Part shown: positions 52,458-60,914 of the stretch, in pieces
How the letters are laid out: each line of letters opens with the position of its first letter
How positions within the stretch are numbered: position 1 is the stretch's first letter
Assembly: GCF_034522235.1 (NCBI RefSeq)
Contig: NZ_JAXHLN010000002.1
Span: forward strand, 248,896-312,895
Source: Thiohalophilus sp.
GTDB taxonomy: Bacteria; Pseudomonadota; Gammaproteobacteria; UBA6429; Thiohalophilaceae
Direction of reading: 5' to 3'
Length of the DNA: 64,000 nt
The notes under the pieces: model-generated
What the model saw: the letters and a program-made list of their open reading frames with translations, nothing else
Databases searched by the model: none
What the model was told of the DNA's origin: nothing
Made by a program: the position numbers and the translations under genes

Positions 52458-53093
52458 CTAACGATACCGCGGTGGTTGGCTGCGCCAGTAGCGAATCAGC
52501 AAATAACCGAACAGCATGCCACCCAGGTGGGCAAAGTGCGCCACGCCGGCCATACTGCCGGTGACACCGAAATAGAGTTCAACGGCGCCATAGATTATGA
52601 CGAACCACTTGGCCGACATCGCCACTGGCGGAAACAGCAGCATCAGCCTTTCGTTGGGAAAGGTCATGCCAAAAGCGAGCAGCAGGCCAAATACCCCGCC
52701 CGAAGCGCCGATGGTCGGATAGGCCGGCCCGCTGCCCAGACCGGCCACCAGCAACTGCACCAGAGCGGCGCCGATGACACAGACAAAATAGTAAATCAAA
52801 AAGGCCTTCGAGCCCCACACCATTTCCATACGTGAGCCGAACAGCCACAGGGCGTACATATTGACCAGTAAATGAAACACCCCGCCGTGCAGGAAAGAGT
52901 ACGTGACCAGCTGCCAGACCTGAAAGCCTGGCGCGGCGCCATCAAACAGGCCAGAGCCGGAACCGAGCGGCCACAGGGCAAACAGTTCGATCAACTGGCG
53001 ACCACCGGCGGTCATCTCCATCAAAAATAGTATGCCATTGATGATCAGCAGTGCCGGGACAACCGGGACGGGAAATGCGTTACGATGATTCAT
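52458..53093 (-). CDS. Rhomboid family intramembrane serine protease
   Basis: A 211-residue six-helix membrane protease. The catalytic serine is in TIGASGGVFGLLLAFGM and the catalytic His in GVAHFAHLGGMLFGYLLIRY. The oxyanion/loop region is HGGVFHLLVNMYALWLFG. Complete, with start ATG at 53093. Convergent with the small gene at 52255. Substrates are unknown. Confidence 0.93.
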   Translation of the reverse strand: MNHRNAFPVPVVPALLIINGILFLMEMTAGGRQLIELFALWPLGSGSGLFDGAAPGFQVWQLVTYSFLHGGVFHLLVNMYALWLFGSRMEMVWGSKAFLIYYFVCVIGAALVQLLVAGLGSGPAYPTIGASGGVFGLLLAFGMTFPNERLMLLFPPVAMSAKWFVIIYGAVELYFGVTGSMAGVAHFAHLGGMLFGYLLIRYWRSQPPRYR

Positions 53094-53296
53094 GAAGGTG
53101 ATGATACTAGAGACATCCGGTCATGTGCCAGGCAGATACCGGCAACGGGGCAGGTCCAGGGTTCGCACAATCCAATAACGCGTCTATGCGATCGGTGGCC
53201 ATCACGTCTCATTTTCATTTACAACGGTCTTCTGCTATTTTCAAAACTTCAATACAGGGTCAGAGCCTGGATTTGGCTAAATCACGGAGTCCTGGT

Positions 53297-53965
53297 ATGA
53301 ACATAAAACATCTGTTTTCCACCGCTGTGCTATCCATTGGCCTTCTCGTGCAACCTGCCCATGCACAAGAGCTGAAGGTCAAGATTACCCCGGAGCTCGG
53401 CAGTGTGGAGGTGAAGCACAATGGCAAAACCGTTACGATCAAGCGTAACCAGAACAATGACAACAAGGTGGTGGACGACTTTGCCAAAACCTCGCGAAAC
53501 TGTCCGCCGTTCTGTATTCAGCCCATGTCACTGGCACCGGGGGTTGAAACCATCGGCGAAGTGGAAATGCTGGAGTACCTGAAAAAAGTCTCTTCCGGCG
53601 ACAAATCAGTTCTGGTGATCGACTCGCGTACCCCAAAGTGGGTCAAGCGTGGCACCATTCCCGGTTCTATTAACATTCCCTGGGTACAACTCGACACGTC
53701 TCGCGGTGCCGCACCCTTTGATATTGTCGATATTCTGACTGACCAGTTCGATGTGAAAGAGCAGGACGATCTGTTTAACTACTCGGACGCAAAAACTCTG
53801 GTGTTGTTCTGTAATGGCATGTGGTGTGGTCAGTCACCGGCCAATATCCGCAGCTTGCTGGAATACGGTTACCCGGCGAATAAACTCAAATGGTATCGAG
53901 GCGGTATGCAGAACTGGTCTAACCTGGGCTTTACCACAGCCAAGCAATCTCAGAAAAGTAATTAA
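53297..53965 (+). CDS. Exported rhodanese-like protein
   Basis: A 222-residue protein with a signal peptide (MNIKHLFSTAVLSIGLLVQP, cleavage after AHA). The rhodanese fold has VLVIDSRTPKWVKRGTIPGS and the active-site loop LVLFCNGMWCGQSPANI, with Cys in CNGMWC. It is predicted periplasmic and may bind or move reduced sulfur. The ATG at 53297 follows CGGAG with 7-nt spacing; the upstream in-frame extension crosses a dispersed repeat. Confidence 0.85.
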   Translation: MNIKHLFSTAVLSIGLLVQPAHAQELKVKITPELGSVEVKHNGKTVTIKRNQNNDNKVVDDFAKTSRNCPPFCIQPMSLAPGVETIGEVEMLEYLKKVSSGDKSVLVIDSRTPKWVKRGTIPGSINIPWVQLDTSRGAAPFDIVDILTDQFDVKEQDDLFNYSDAKTLVLFCNGMWCGQSPANIRSLLEYGYPANKLKWYRGGMQNWSNLGFTTAKQSQKSN

Positions 53966-54169
53966 ATCCTGGTAAACCGCCTTTGGTGGCGAGCCATAAA
54001 GCGGCTCGGCCGTTGCGGTGAGCTTCGATAGAAAATCGCCTTTTTATGAATTGGCGGGTCTCATAAGGGACGACGATGTTGTGCGTGGAAAATCGGCCAG
54101 GATGTGTTCTACGCACCACATTCTCGATGCCGGGATAATGGTGTGTAGAACGCACCCTGCCTGTGACAT

Positions 54170-54217
54170 AGCCCCCTTCGGGGGCTTTCATCATACGACC
54201 CGCTTTGCGGGTCGTAT
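54170..54217. terminator. Two adjacent hairpins
   Basis: AGCCCCC-TTC-GGGGGCT (54170-54186) followed by TTTCATC, and ATACGACCCGC-TTT-GCGGGTCGTAT (54193-54217) followed by TTGATTT. The first is a likely intrinsic terminator for the rhodanese gene. The rest of the 53966-54279 interval has no gene. Confidence 0.75.
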
Positions 54218-54279
54218 TTGATTTGCCTTGAGCTGAATCCGTCTGGCTTTGACCGGTGGGGTTCGGGCACAATAACCGG

Positions 54280-55140
54280 ATGAAGCTATTATTGAAGCGA
54301 CTGGTCGATGGCGCGCGCACTATCGGCCGCCAGCCCCTGTTGGCCAGGCCGATCGACGCGGTTCGCCGGGCGCTCGCACACCTGGCCCCGGGACTGCTGG
54401 GTGCCGGCATCGTTATGATTCTGGTTGTGGCGTGGTTCAGCTATGATTACGAACGTGTGCCGCCGCCCGGCAATCACTCACTGCCGGACTTTCGGGTGAT
54501 CGAGGACACCGGTGAGCGCAAGGAGGCGTTTATCGAGTTCCTGTGGCCCGTGGTCAAGTCCGAGAACCGGCGCGTGCTCGAAAAGCGTGAGAAGCTGCTC
54601 GCCATCCTCGACGATCTCGAGGATGGCGAGCAAGCCGCGCCCGATGAGCAGGCCTGGCTGGCGGAACAGGCGAAGCTGTACCGGGTGAAGGCGAAAGGGG
54701 AGCTCGAGCGCGCGCGCAAGCTCGCCACGCGGATCGATATTGTGCCGACCTCGCTGGCGCTGTCACAGGCGGCACTGGAGTCGGCCTGGGGCACCTCGCG
54801 CTTCGCGCGCCAGGGCAACAATCTGTTCGGTCAGTGGTGCTTCACTGTGGGGTGCGGAATCGTGCCACTGCGGCGCCCGGCGCAGGCGACCTACGAGGTG
54901 CAGGCCTTTGCGACCGTGGCGGGATCGGTGCGGACCTACCTCCGGCAGCTCAACTCGCACCCGGCCTACCAGCCGCTGCGCGATATCCGCGCGCAGGCAC
55001 GCAGGGCGGGACGCGAGCCGAGCGGGCTGGAAATGGCGGCCGGACTGATCAACTATGCAGCCATTGGAGAGGACTATGTCCAACATATCAAAGGTGTCAT
55101 CCGTCGCAACGACCTGGATCGGCTTGACGGCGCTGGCTAG
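54280..55140 (+). CDS. Glucosaminidase domain protein (Bax-like)
   Basis: A 286-residue protein with an N-terminal membrane anchor (about 40-58, GLLGAGIVMILVVAWFSY) and a C-terminal peptidoglycan glucosaminidase domain of the FlgJ/Bax type: SLALSQAALESAWGTSRFAR with the catalytic Glu, QGNNLFGQWCF, and YQPLRDIRAQ. Start at the ATG 54280. Predicted to face the periplasm and trim peptidoglycan. It overlaps the following deacetylase gene by 65 bp. Confidence 0.85.
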   Translation: MKLLLKRLVDGARTIGRQPLLARPIDAVRRALAHLAPGLLGAGIVMILVVAWFSYDYERVPPPGNHSLPDFRVIEDTGERKEAFIEFLWPVVKSENRRVLEKREKLLAILDDLEDGEQAAPDEQAWLAEQAKLYRVKAKGELERARKLATRIDIVPTSLALSQAALESAWGTSRFARQGNNLFGQWCFTVGCGIVPLRRPAQATYEVQAFATVAGSVRTYLRQLNSHPAYQPLRDIRAQARRAGREPSGLEMAAGLINYAAIGEDYVQHIKGVIRRNDLDRLDGAG

Positions 55141-56185
55141 CCTCGCGCTGGTTGCGCTGTTTTTGCCTGCACTGACGGCCGCCGCCGACAGCGCGGTGGT
55201 GCTCGAGTACCATCATGTCTCCGAAGATACTCCCCCATCGACCAGCGTGACGCCGAAGACGTTCGAGCGCCACATGGACTACCTTGCGGCGAATGGCTTC
55301 GAGGTGTGGCCCCTGCCGCGCCTGGTTGCGGCCGTTCGTGCCGGCAGGGAAGTTCCGGAGCGGGCGATCGCGCTGACCTTCGACGACGGCTACCGGTCGG
55401 TGTACGAAGAGGTGTTCCCGCGCCTGCAGGCGCGCGGCTGGCCGTTCACGATCTTTATCTCGACCGCTTACCTCGACGGCGGCGACCGCAACTACGTGAG
55501 CTGGGAGCAACTGCGCGAGATGGAAGCGGCCGGCGTCACGATCGGCAACCACAGTGTCAATCATCCGCACATGATCCGGCGACGGGAAGGCGAGAACGAG
55601 GCCGCCTGGTTGCAACGCATGCGCCGCGAAATTGTGGATGCGCAGGCCCGCCTGGAACAGGAACTCGAGCGACCGGCACGGCTGTTCGCGTACCCGTTCG
55701 GCGAATTCTCGCCGGCGGTCGCGGCGCTCGTCCGCAAGCTCGATTTTGTCGGCTTCGGCCAGCAGTCCGGCGCTGTCGGGCCCGGCAGCGACTTCTCGGC
55801 CCTGCCACGGTTTCCGATCGCGACCGCCTTCGCCGGCATGGACAGCTTCGCAATTAAGGTCCGCTCGCGGCCGCTGCCGGTGACCGGGACCCGCCCCGAA
55901 AGTGGCGTGCTCGATCCTGGCGATGACCGGCCGAGACTGCGTTTGACGCTGGGCCCGGGGCCCTACCGGCCGGAGGCGATCCGTTGCTACCTGGGTGGCG
56001 ATACGCTCCCGCTCGAGCTCAAGACCGGTAACCCGCCACGCTTGTCGATGCGCCCCGCCAGGGCGTTGCAACCCGGCCGTTCCAAGGTCAATTGCACCGC
56101 ACCGGCGACCGATGGAGACCAGTGGTTCTGGTACAGCTTTGTGTGGATGAAGCCGCTGCCGGACGGCAGCTGGTACCGGGAATGA
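55076..56185 (+). CDS. Polysaccharide deacetylase family protein
   Basis: A 369-residue exported protein. Signal segment LTALASLALVALFLPALTAA. NodB-type motifs are ALTFDDGYRSVYEEV (Asp pair) and GNHSVNHPHM (zinc His pair), with LFAYPFGEFSP as motif 3. A C-terminal beta-rich part (about 260-369) has RPRLRLTLGPGPYRPEAIRC. The ATG at 55076 follows GGAGAGG within the previous gene. With the glucosaminidase gene this forms a cell-wall or exopolysaccharide-modifying pair. Confidence 0.88.
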   Translation: MSNISKVSSVATTWIGLTALASLALVALFLPALTAAADSAVVLEYHHVSEDTPPSTSVTPKTFERHMDYLAANGFEVWPLPRLVAAVRAGREVPERAIALTFDDGYRSVYEEVFPRLQARGWPFTIFISTAYLDGGDRNYVSWEQLREMEAAGVTIGNHSVNHPHMIRRREGENEAAWLQRMRREIVDAQARLEQELERPARLFAYPFGEFSPAVAALVRKLDFVGFGQQSGAVGPGSDFSALPRFPIATAFAGMDSFAIKVRSRPLPVTGTRPESGVLDPGDDRPRLRLTLGPGPYRPEAIRCYLGGDTLPLELKTGNPPRLSMRPARALQPGRSKVNCTAPATDGDQWFWYSFVWMKPLPDGSWYRE

Positions 56186-56278
56186 GCGAATGCAGCCGGC
56201 TGGCTAATGGCGACCCCGGCAAACCAGGAAAGAACCCGGCAAAATGATGGACTATAATCTGGCCCAGGAGGTGACATC

Positions 56279-56524
56279 ATGGCCCGCAGCATCAAGGATA
56301 TCGAAGAGGAACTCATGGCACTGTCAGAACAGGATCGGTCACGCATCGCCCTGGATTTGATCCGCAGCCTAAACAAAGACGATGAGCGACTCTCACGCGA
56401 AGAGTGGAATGCCGCGTGGGTAGAAGAGGCCAATCGACGGCTGGAGGAGATCGAGCGTGGCGAAGTAGAGTTATTGTCACATGAAGAGGTTATGGCCTCG
56501 CTAAGGTCAGCACTTAAAAACTAA
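56279..56524 (+). CDS. Addiction-module antitoxin
   Basis: An 81-residue protein, MARSIKDIEEELMALSEQDR onward, of the putative addiction-module component family. TATAAT lies at 56253-56258 and CAGGAGGTGAC just before the ATG. It is followed after 19 bp by a ParE-like toxin gene. It is a paralogue of the orphan at 31667. Confidence 0.88.
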   Translation: MARSIKDIEEELMALSEQDRSRIALDLIRSLNKDDERLSREEWNAAWVEEANRRLEEIERGEVELLSHEEVMASLRSALKN

Positions 56525-56543
56525 TTATCGGGGTAACTCAGGG

Positions 56544-56909
56544 ATGAGAGTCAGCTATAGTTCGCGAGCAGAAAAAGAATTCCTGGAAATCGTTAAATAC
56601 TATGAATCAGATCGACCAGGTCTTGGCGAAGAGTTTATTGAAGAACTGGACAGGCAGATAGAACATTGCCTCGACTCTCCCGAGCTGGGCGTGCAAATAT
56701 CTGCCAATCTGCGCAGACTGGTAATGAAGCGCTTTCCATATAACATCATTTATCAGGTTCGAGAACATGATATTCGGGTGATAGCCGTCGCACACCAACA
56801 CCGCAAACCCGGATACTGGCTGGGCAGGGTAAAAAATACAAACGGTGACAAGGCGCGAGAGCCAGAAAGCGCGTATTTGGCAAATATGATCAATCATGCC
56901 GGCGGTTGA
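56544..56909 (+). CDS. ParE/RelE-family toxin
   Basis: A 121-residue toxin: VSYSSRAEKEFLEIVKYYES, then LRRLVMKRFPYNIIYQVREH and IRVIAVAHQHRKPGYW, the plasmid-stabilisation (ParE) pattern. ParE proteins poison gyrase, while relatives cleave mRNA; which applies here is not known. The tail after residue 95 is longer than usual. It overlaps the next gene by 14 bp. Confidence 0.9.
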   Translation: MRVSYSSRAEKEFLEIVKYYESDRPGLGEEFIEELDRQIEHCLDSPELGVQISANLRRLVMKRFPYNIIYQVREHDIRVIAVAHQHRKPGYWLGRVKNTNGDKAREPESAYLANMINHAGG

Positions 56910-57132
56910 ACTCACCAACGTCTCCGCGCAGGGTTTCTGGTTGCTCTGCAATGGTAAGGAATATTTTCTGGTCTTCGAACATTTTCCCTGGTTTCGTGAT
57001 GCCAATATCACCGCGATCAATCATGTTGAGATGCAGGGTCTGGAGCATCTGTACTGGCCGGATCTGGATGTAGACCTGTCGCTGAATAGCATCAAAAACC
57101 CGGAAGACTATCCCCTGGCATCAAGAGGGTAG
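56896..57132 (+). CDS. DUF2442-type protein
   Basis: A 78-residue protein with VSAQGFWLLCNGKEYFLVFE and EHLYWPDLDVDLSLNSIKNP. DUF2442 proteins are often next to toxin genes or DUF4160 partners. Here it overlaps the toxin gene by 14 bp. A broken relative lies at 33028-33112. Confidence 0.8.
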   Translation: MPAVELTNVSAQGFWLLCNGKEYFLVFEHFPWFRDANITAINHVEMQGLEHLYWPDLDVDLSLNSIKNPEDYPLASRG

Positions 57133-57254
57133 GCGGGGTCAGAGGGCACGCCTGTGACATACAGCATCAGGGACCTCTTCTAAACCAGGCCCCAACTCAC
57201 AACTAATATAAGCTCGACCAAAACACATATATTAAATAAGGTGTTTAATTGGTT

Positions 57255-57280
57255 GACTAGAACGAATGTTCATTCTAGTC
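57255..57280. promoter_or_regulatory. TetR-type operator upstream of tetR gene
   Basis: GACTAGAACGAATGTTC then ATTCTAGTC: a 26-bp near-palindrome just before the regulator gene. Its inner part matches the perfect palindrome at 57928-57949, so both are probably bound by the same repressor. Confidence 0.75.
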
Positions 57281-57287
57281 TTGATGT

Positions 57288-57884
57288 GTGGAAACCGGCA
57301 CCGCAACCAAACGCGATCGCACCGCCCCGGCCACCAAACAGGTGCTGGGGGCGGCCCTGGATCTCTTTACCGAGCAGGGGTATTTCAATACCTCGATTCC
57401 GGACATCGTGAAGGTCTCATCGGTGAGTACCGGCTCCATCTATCACTATTTTGGCGACAAGGAAGGGATTGCCCGCAGCCTGTACGACAGCCTGGTCGAG
57501 CGAATGGAAGCGCAATTCAGCCAGATCGAAGCCGCCCATCCCACGGCCCACGATCGCTGCCGGGCGGTGATCGCGCTGCTGTTTGAGCTGACCGAGCAGG
57601 AGCCGGCGATGATGCGTTTCATGCTGTTCTCTCGTCATCGGGAGTTTATTCCGGATCAGAAACCGGTCTGCTCCTCGCGCCCCTTCGTGCAGATGCGCGA
57701 GATGGTGAGCGCCGGGATGCAGGGCGGTGAAATCCGCGAAATGACCCCGATTGTTGCCGCCTCGGCCGTGTTTGGCGGGGCGTTGCGCTTAATTCAGTTA
57801 CGTCTGGACGGGATTCTGGACGCGCCATTGCCGGCGTATCTCGATGAGATCTGGCAATGTGCCTGGCGGTCGGTGGCGGTCTGA
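57288..57884 (+). CDS. TetR/AcrR-family transcriptional regulator
   Basis: A 198-residue repressor. The N-terminal helix-turn-helix reads ALDLFTEQGYFNTSIPDIVK and VSTGSIYHYFGDKEGIARSL. The C-terminal ligand-binding domain includes two Cys-poor helices and PVCSSRPFVQMREM. GTG start at 57288, adjacent to the operator, implying autoregulation. It precedes a DsrE/TusA operon carrying the same operator. The signal sensed is unknown. Confidence 0.9.
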   Translation: METGTATKRDRTAPATKQVLGAALDLFTEQGYFNTSIPDIVKVSSVSTGSIYHYFGDKEGIARSLYDSLVERMEAQFSQIEAAHPTAHDRCRAVIALLFELTEQEPAMMRFMLFSRHREFIPDQKPVCSSRPFVQMREMVSAGMQGGEIREMTPIVAASAVFGGALRLIQLRLDGILDAPLPAYLDEIWQCAWRSVAV

Positions 57885-57927
57885 ACAATCGGGTTCAGGC
57901 GGCATCGGCTTTTTTTTGGCCCTGAAA

Positions 57928-57949
57928 TTAGAACGAACGTTCGTTCTAA
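57928..57949. promoter_or_regulatory. Perfect 22-bp TetR-type operator before the DsrE/TusA operon
   Basis: TTAGAACGAACGTTCGTTCT (then AA), a perfect palindrome ending directly before the ribosome binding site AAGGAGGC of the 57960 gene. Repressor bound here would block transcription of the operon. Confidence 0.85.
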
Positions 57950-57959
57950 GGAGGCAACG

Positions 57960-58376
57960 ATGAAATCACTCGCAATCGTGGTCCGTGAAGACGGCTACGA
58001 CAAACTGCTCACCCCCCTGGCGTTCGCTTATCTGCAGGGGGCGGAAGGGACCCAGGTCGATCTGCTGTTTGTGAACTGGGCGGTCAGGGCGCTGACCGAG
58101 GACGGCGCGAAAGGCCAGGTAATCCAGGGGGAACATGCCGATCAGGATGCCTGGGTTCGCCAGCAGGTCGAGAAGGCGGGCTTGCCGCCGGATATCTATG
58201 ACGTGATTCAGGCCCTCAAAGCCACCGGCAACGTGAATTTTTATGCCTGCAGCCTGGCGGCCAGTATCTTCGGCGTGAACGAGGACAACCTGGTCCCGGA
58301 AGCCAGCGGCATCGTCGGCGCATCGTGGTTTTTGAACGATAAAGCCGCCAAAGCCGAACATTGCCAGTATTTTTAA
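57960..58376 (+). CDS. DsrE-family protein (cytoplasmic)
   Basis: A 138-residue DsrE/DsrF-like fold protein: MKSLAIVVREDGYDKLLTPL, then VDLLFVNWAVRAL and GNVNFYACSLAASIFGVNED with a conserved-type Cys. These proteins carry or exchange sulfur with TusA-like partners. First gene of the operon, 12 bp before TusA. Regulated by the TetR operator. Confidence 0.85.
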   Translation: MKSLAIVVREDGYDKLLTPLAFAYLQGAEGTQVDLLFVNWAVRALTEDGAKGQVIQGEHADQDAWVRQQVEKAGLPPDIYDVIQALKATGNVNFYACSLAASIFGVNEDNLVPEASGIVGASWFLNDKAAKAEHCQYF

Positions 58377-58387
58377 GGAGCGCAACG

Positions 58388-58624
58388 ATGAGTGATATCA
58401 AAGCCAACAGCAAGCTGGATACCAGTGGCAAATGTTGTCCCATGCCGATCGTGGAAACCAATGTCGCGATGAAAAAGATCGACAGCGGCGAAGTGCTGGA
58501 GATCATTGCCACCGATCCCGGAACGCTCACGGATATTCCTTCCTGGTGCGAGCGGACGGGACATACGCTTTTGGAGTCAGGGGAGAGCGACGGGGTGATC
58601 CAGTTCTATGTTAAAAAAGGTTGA
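58388..58624 (+). CDS. TusA-family sulfur carrier protein
   Basis: A 78-residue protein with KLDTSGKCCPMPIVETNVAM, the Cys-Pro-x-Pro signature (active Cys17). Start ATG at 58388 after AAGGAGCGCAACG. TusA-type carriers pass persulfide sulfur between enzymes in sulfur oxidation or tRNA thiolation. It overlaps the next gene by 17 bp. Confidence 0.92.
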   Translation: MSDIKANSKLDTSGKCCPMPIVETNVAMKKIDSGEVLEIIATDPGTLTDIPSWCERTGHTLLESGESDGVIQFYVKKG

Positions 58625-58838
58625 AGTCAATGCGCTGTGCGGGGGGTGCGTGTATTACCCACCCAATCTCCCCGCAACAGCCTATAGCGAGTCTGATTAT
58701 CATGAGCTGCAACAGAAGCGCTGTTCATACGATCATCAGCCGGGCGATCAAAACTGCCGGCAAACGCGTAAAACCAGTTGCTCGATAATTGATCTGCAGA
58801 ACATGCCAAACCAGCAAACATCACGGAATTCATCATGA
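58608..58838 (+). CDS. Small cysteine-rich protein in sulfur-carrier operon (76 aa)
   Basis: MLKKVEVNALCGGCVYYPPN onward, with Cys in a CxxC pair and three more (QKRCSYDH, QNCRQ, TSCSII). It overlaps TusA by 17 bp in another frame and the next gene by 4 bp, which supports a real, coupled gene. The Cys pattern suggests zinc or persulfide binding. No family recognised. Confidence 0.6.
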   Translation: MLKKVEVNALCGGCVYYPPNLPATAYSESDYHELQQKRCSYDHQPGDQNCRQTRKTSCSIIDLQNMPNQQTSRNSS

Positions 58839-59335
58839 TAAAATTATTTCAATACACTTTACTGATTCTGTCACTGGCGCTGGCAACCAGCCATAGTCAT
58901 GCCGACAGAGAGATAAACGACCGTGCTGCACTGGCTGATCTGAACGTCGGTAAGGCGGTGTTTCTGATCGATATTGCCGATGCGAAGAAAATGAATTTCT
59001 ATCTGGAGGTCATTCAGGGCACCTTCAAGGGCATGCAGGCCCAGGGTGTGACGCCGGATTTTGTGATGGTCTACATTGGCCCCAGCGTGCAATATCTCAG
59101 CACCTCACCGAAAGAGGAAGTTGCAGACCGACACGGCGCCGTGCTGATGGAAATTGAAAGCAATGTCGAAAAGCTTGCGGCACTGGGCATTGAACAGGAA
59201 ATCTGTGCCGTGGCAACCGAGGCGTTCGGCATTGATAACAACACCCTGCTACCAGACCTTAACCTGGTCGGTGACGGCTTTATTTCACTGATCGGATACC
59301 AGGCACAGGGCTATCACCTGGTGCCGGTCTACTAA
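58835..59335 (+). CDS. Exported DsrE-family protein
   Basis: A 166-residue protein with a signal peptide (QYTLLILSLALATSHSHA) and a DsrE-like domain: GKAVFLIDIADAKKMNFYLE, then IEQEICAVATEAFGIDNNTL with a Cys at the family position. It is a periplasmic version of the sulfur-carrier fold, the last gene of the TetR-controlled operon. Confidence 0.83.
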   Translation: MIKLFQYTLLILSLALATSHSHADREINDRAALADLNVGKAVFLIDIADAKKMNFYLEVIQGTFKGMQAQGVTPDFVMVYIGPSVQYLSTSPKEEVADRHGAVLMEIESNVEKLAALGIEQEICAVATEAFGIDNNTLLPDLNLVGDGFISLIGYQAQGYHLVPVY

Positions 59336-59671
59336 ATAGGTGATCCGAATACCGGTTCATTGACCAGGTAGCCTGGATCAAAGAGCAACACGACAGATCC
59401 AGGTTTTTCCGGGGGGCTGTCTCGTTGTCTAGATAACTGTTCCTGAAAGGTGGGCAGAGAGGCAGGTCAGGTTGCGCGCAGCGCTACCTGACATTCTGCG
59501 TATCGGCAAGGGGTGTCACGCAGGCTAGCGCCAGCGTGACCTGCAGGATTAGCCAGAGTACAGGGTGTGCATGAATCTGGAACAGTTATTCAGGTGAATC
59601 GGTAGTACTTCATCCCACGCCTTGCAGCGCCGGAAAATCATTGGTTCCCGATCGTGTCAGGCTCCGATTAC
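59336..59671. other. Intergenic region without recognised gene
   Basis: About 335 bp. It contains the inverted pair CAGGTCAGGTTGCGCG / CGCTACCTGACATTC (near 59463-59495), possibly a transcription end for the DsrE operon. Nothing else is recognised. Confidence 0.4.
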
Positions 59672-59930
59672 TCAGTCGCCAGGCGTGGTAATGGTTTCTT
59701 CTAATTTATACCCGGTCAGCGTACGAATCGTTCGCCACAGGTAATACAGAATTGCCATCATCATCACCGTCGATGGGATGGCAATGACAGGGTAACTCAG
59801 CAGTGTCATCTGTCCGAGTTTCTCGTTGAATGCGGGCGTCCCTGCCGGGCTGTTGACAATCCATTTGACCAGTGAAAAGGTGTCGGAGGGATTATTTTTT
59901 CATCAATCCTTTTAAAATTATCAGAGCCAT
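59672..59930 (-). pseudogene. Small membrane protein gene with apparent frameshift
   Basis: On the minus strand AAAGGATAATAAA precedes ATG at 59930 (MALIILKGLMKK, stop). A shift at the A6 run (59893-59900) would continue NNPSDTFSLVKWIVNSPAGT and MTLLSYPVIAIPSTVMMMAI, with a membrane helix, ending EETITTPGD at 59672. One missing A explains the stop. It may be a recent mutation, an assembly error or slippage. No family recognised. Confidence 0.45.
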
Positions 59931-59987
59931 TTTATTATCCTTTTGTGGATAACTTGCTTTGACTTCTATTGCTCATCAGGATTGTCG

Positions 59988-60914
59988 ATGAAACATGTCC
60001 TCGCCCGACTGCTCGGGCTCGAATTGCTGTTTGTTTTACTGTGGAACTCCGGCTTCATCGGTGCCGAGTACGGTTTGCCGTTCTCCGGCCCCTGGAGTCT
60101 GTTGTTCTGGCGCTATCTGATCCTGACCGCGTTGTTGGGGCTATGGCTGTGGCTGCGCGGCCGGTTGATCTGGCCTGGTCTCAATTCGGCGGCGCACACG
60201 GCGTTGGTCGGTGTTCTGGCCCATGCCGTGTGGCTCGGCTGTGTACTGGTGTCGCTCGATATGGGTGTGCCGGCCGGGATCGTGGCGCTGGTGACGGCGT
60301 TGCAACCCCTGCTGACCGGGGCCCTGTCGGGGCCGGTACTGGGTGAACGCACGGATCGCTGGCAGTGGCTGGGATTGGTGCTGGGATTTTGTGGCGTGGT
60401 CATCGCGGTCGGCGCGCGCCTTTCTCAGGACTCGGAGACATCGTTGTGGGGTTATCTGATTCCGTTTGGCTCGGTGGTCGCTATCACCATTGCCAGTTTG
60501 CTGCAGCGCCGGCGCGAACGTGATGTGCGGGTCAGTCGGCTGTCGGATATCAATGTGTTGTTTTATCAAAGTGCCGCCTCGGCCCTGGTGCTGGTACTGC
60601 CGGCCTGGTTATGGGAGTCCTTCTATACAGAATGGACGCTGCCGTTTATTGCCACGATGGGCTGGCTGGTACTGGTGGTCTCGCTGGGGGCGTACTGGAG
60701 TATGTGGCGGCTACTGGTGCGCCATGACGCCACGCGCGTGGCCAGCCTGTTTTATCTCAGCCCGCCGGTAACCATGCTGATGGCCTGGGCGGCCTTCGGG
60801 GATCGCCTGATCATGACCGATGTCATTGGCCTGGCTATCGCCGGCCTGGGCGTCATGCTGGTTTACCGGCTGGGATTTCGTCGGCCCGACATCAAGACTC
60901 TGCCGCCTCGATAA
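59988..60914 (+). CDS. EamA/DMT-family transporter
   Basis: A 308-residue inner-membrane protein with ten predicted helices in two EamA repeats: LLFVLLWNSGFIGAEYGLPF, PAGIVALVTALQPLLTGALS, and in repeat two ATRVASLFYLSPPVTMLMAW. Start at ATG 59988 (MKHVLARLLGLE). Probably exports metabolites or amino acids; the substrate is unknown. Confidence 0.9.
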   Translation: MKHVLARLLGLELLFVLLWNSGFIGAEYGLPFSGPWSLLFWRYLILTALLGLWLWLRGRLIWPGLNSAAHTALVGVLAHAVWLGCVLVSLDMGVPAGIVALVTALQPLLTGALSGPVLGERTDRWQWLGLVLGFCGVVIAVGARLSQDSETSLWGYLIPFGSVVAITIASLLQRRRERDVRVSRLSDINVLFYQSAASALVLVLPAWLWESFYTEWTLPFIATMGWLVLVVSLGAYWSMWRLLVRHDATRVASLFYLSPPVTMLMAWAAFGDRLIMTDVIGLAIAGLGVMLVYRLGFRRPDIKTLPPR

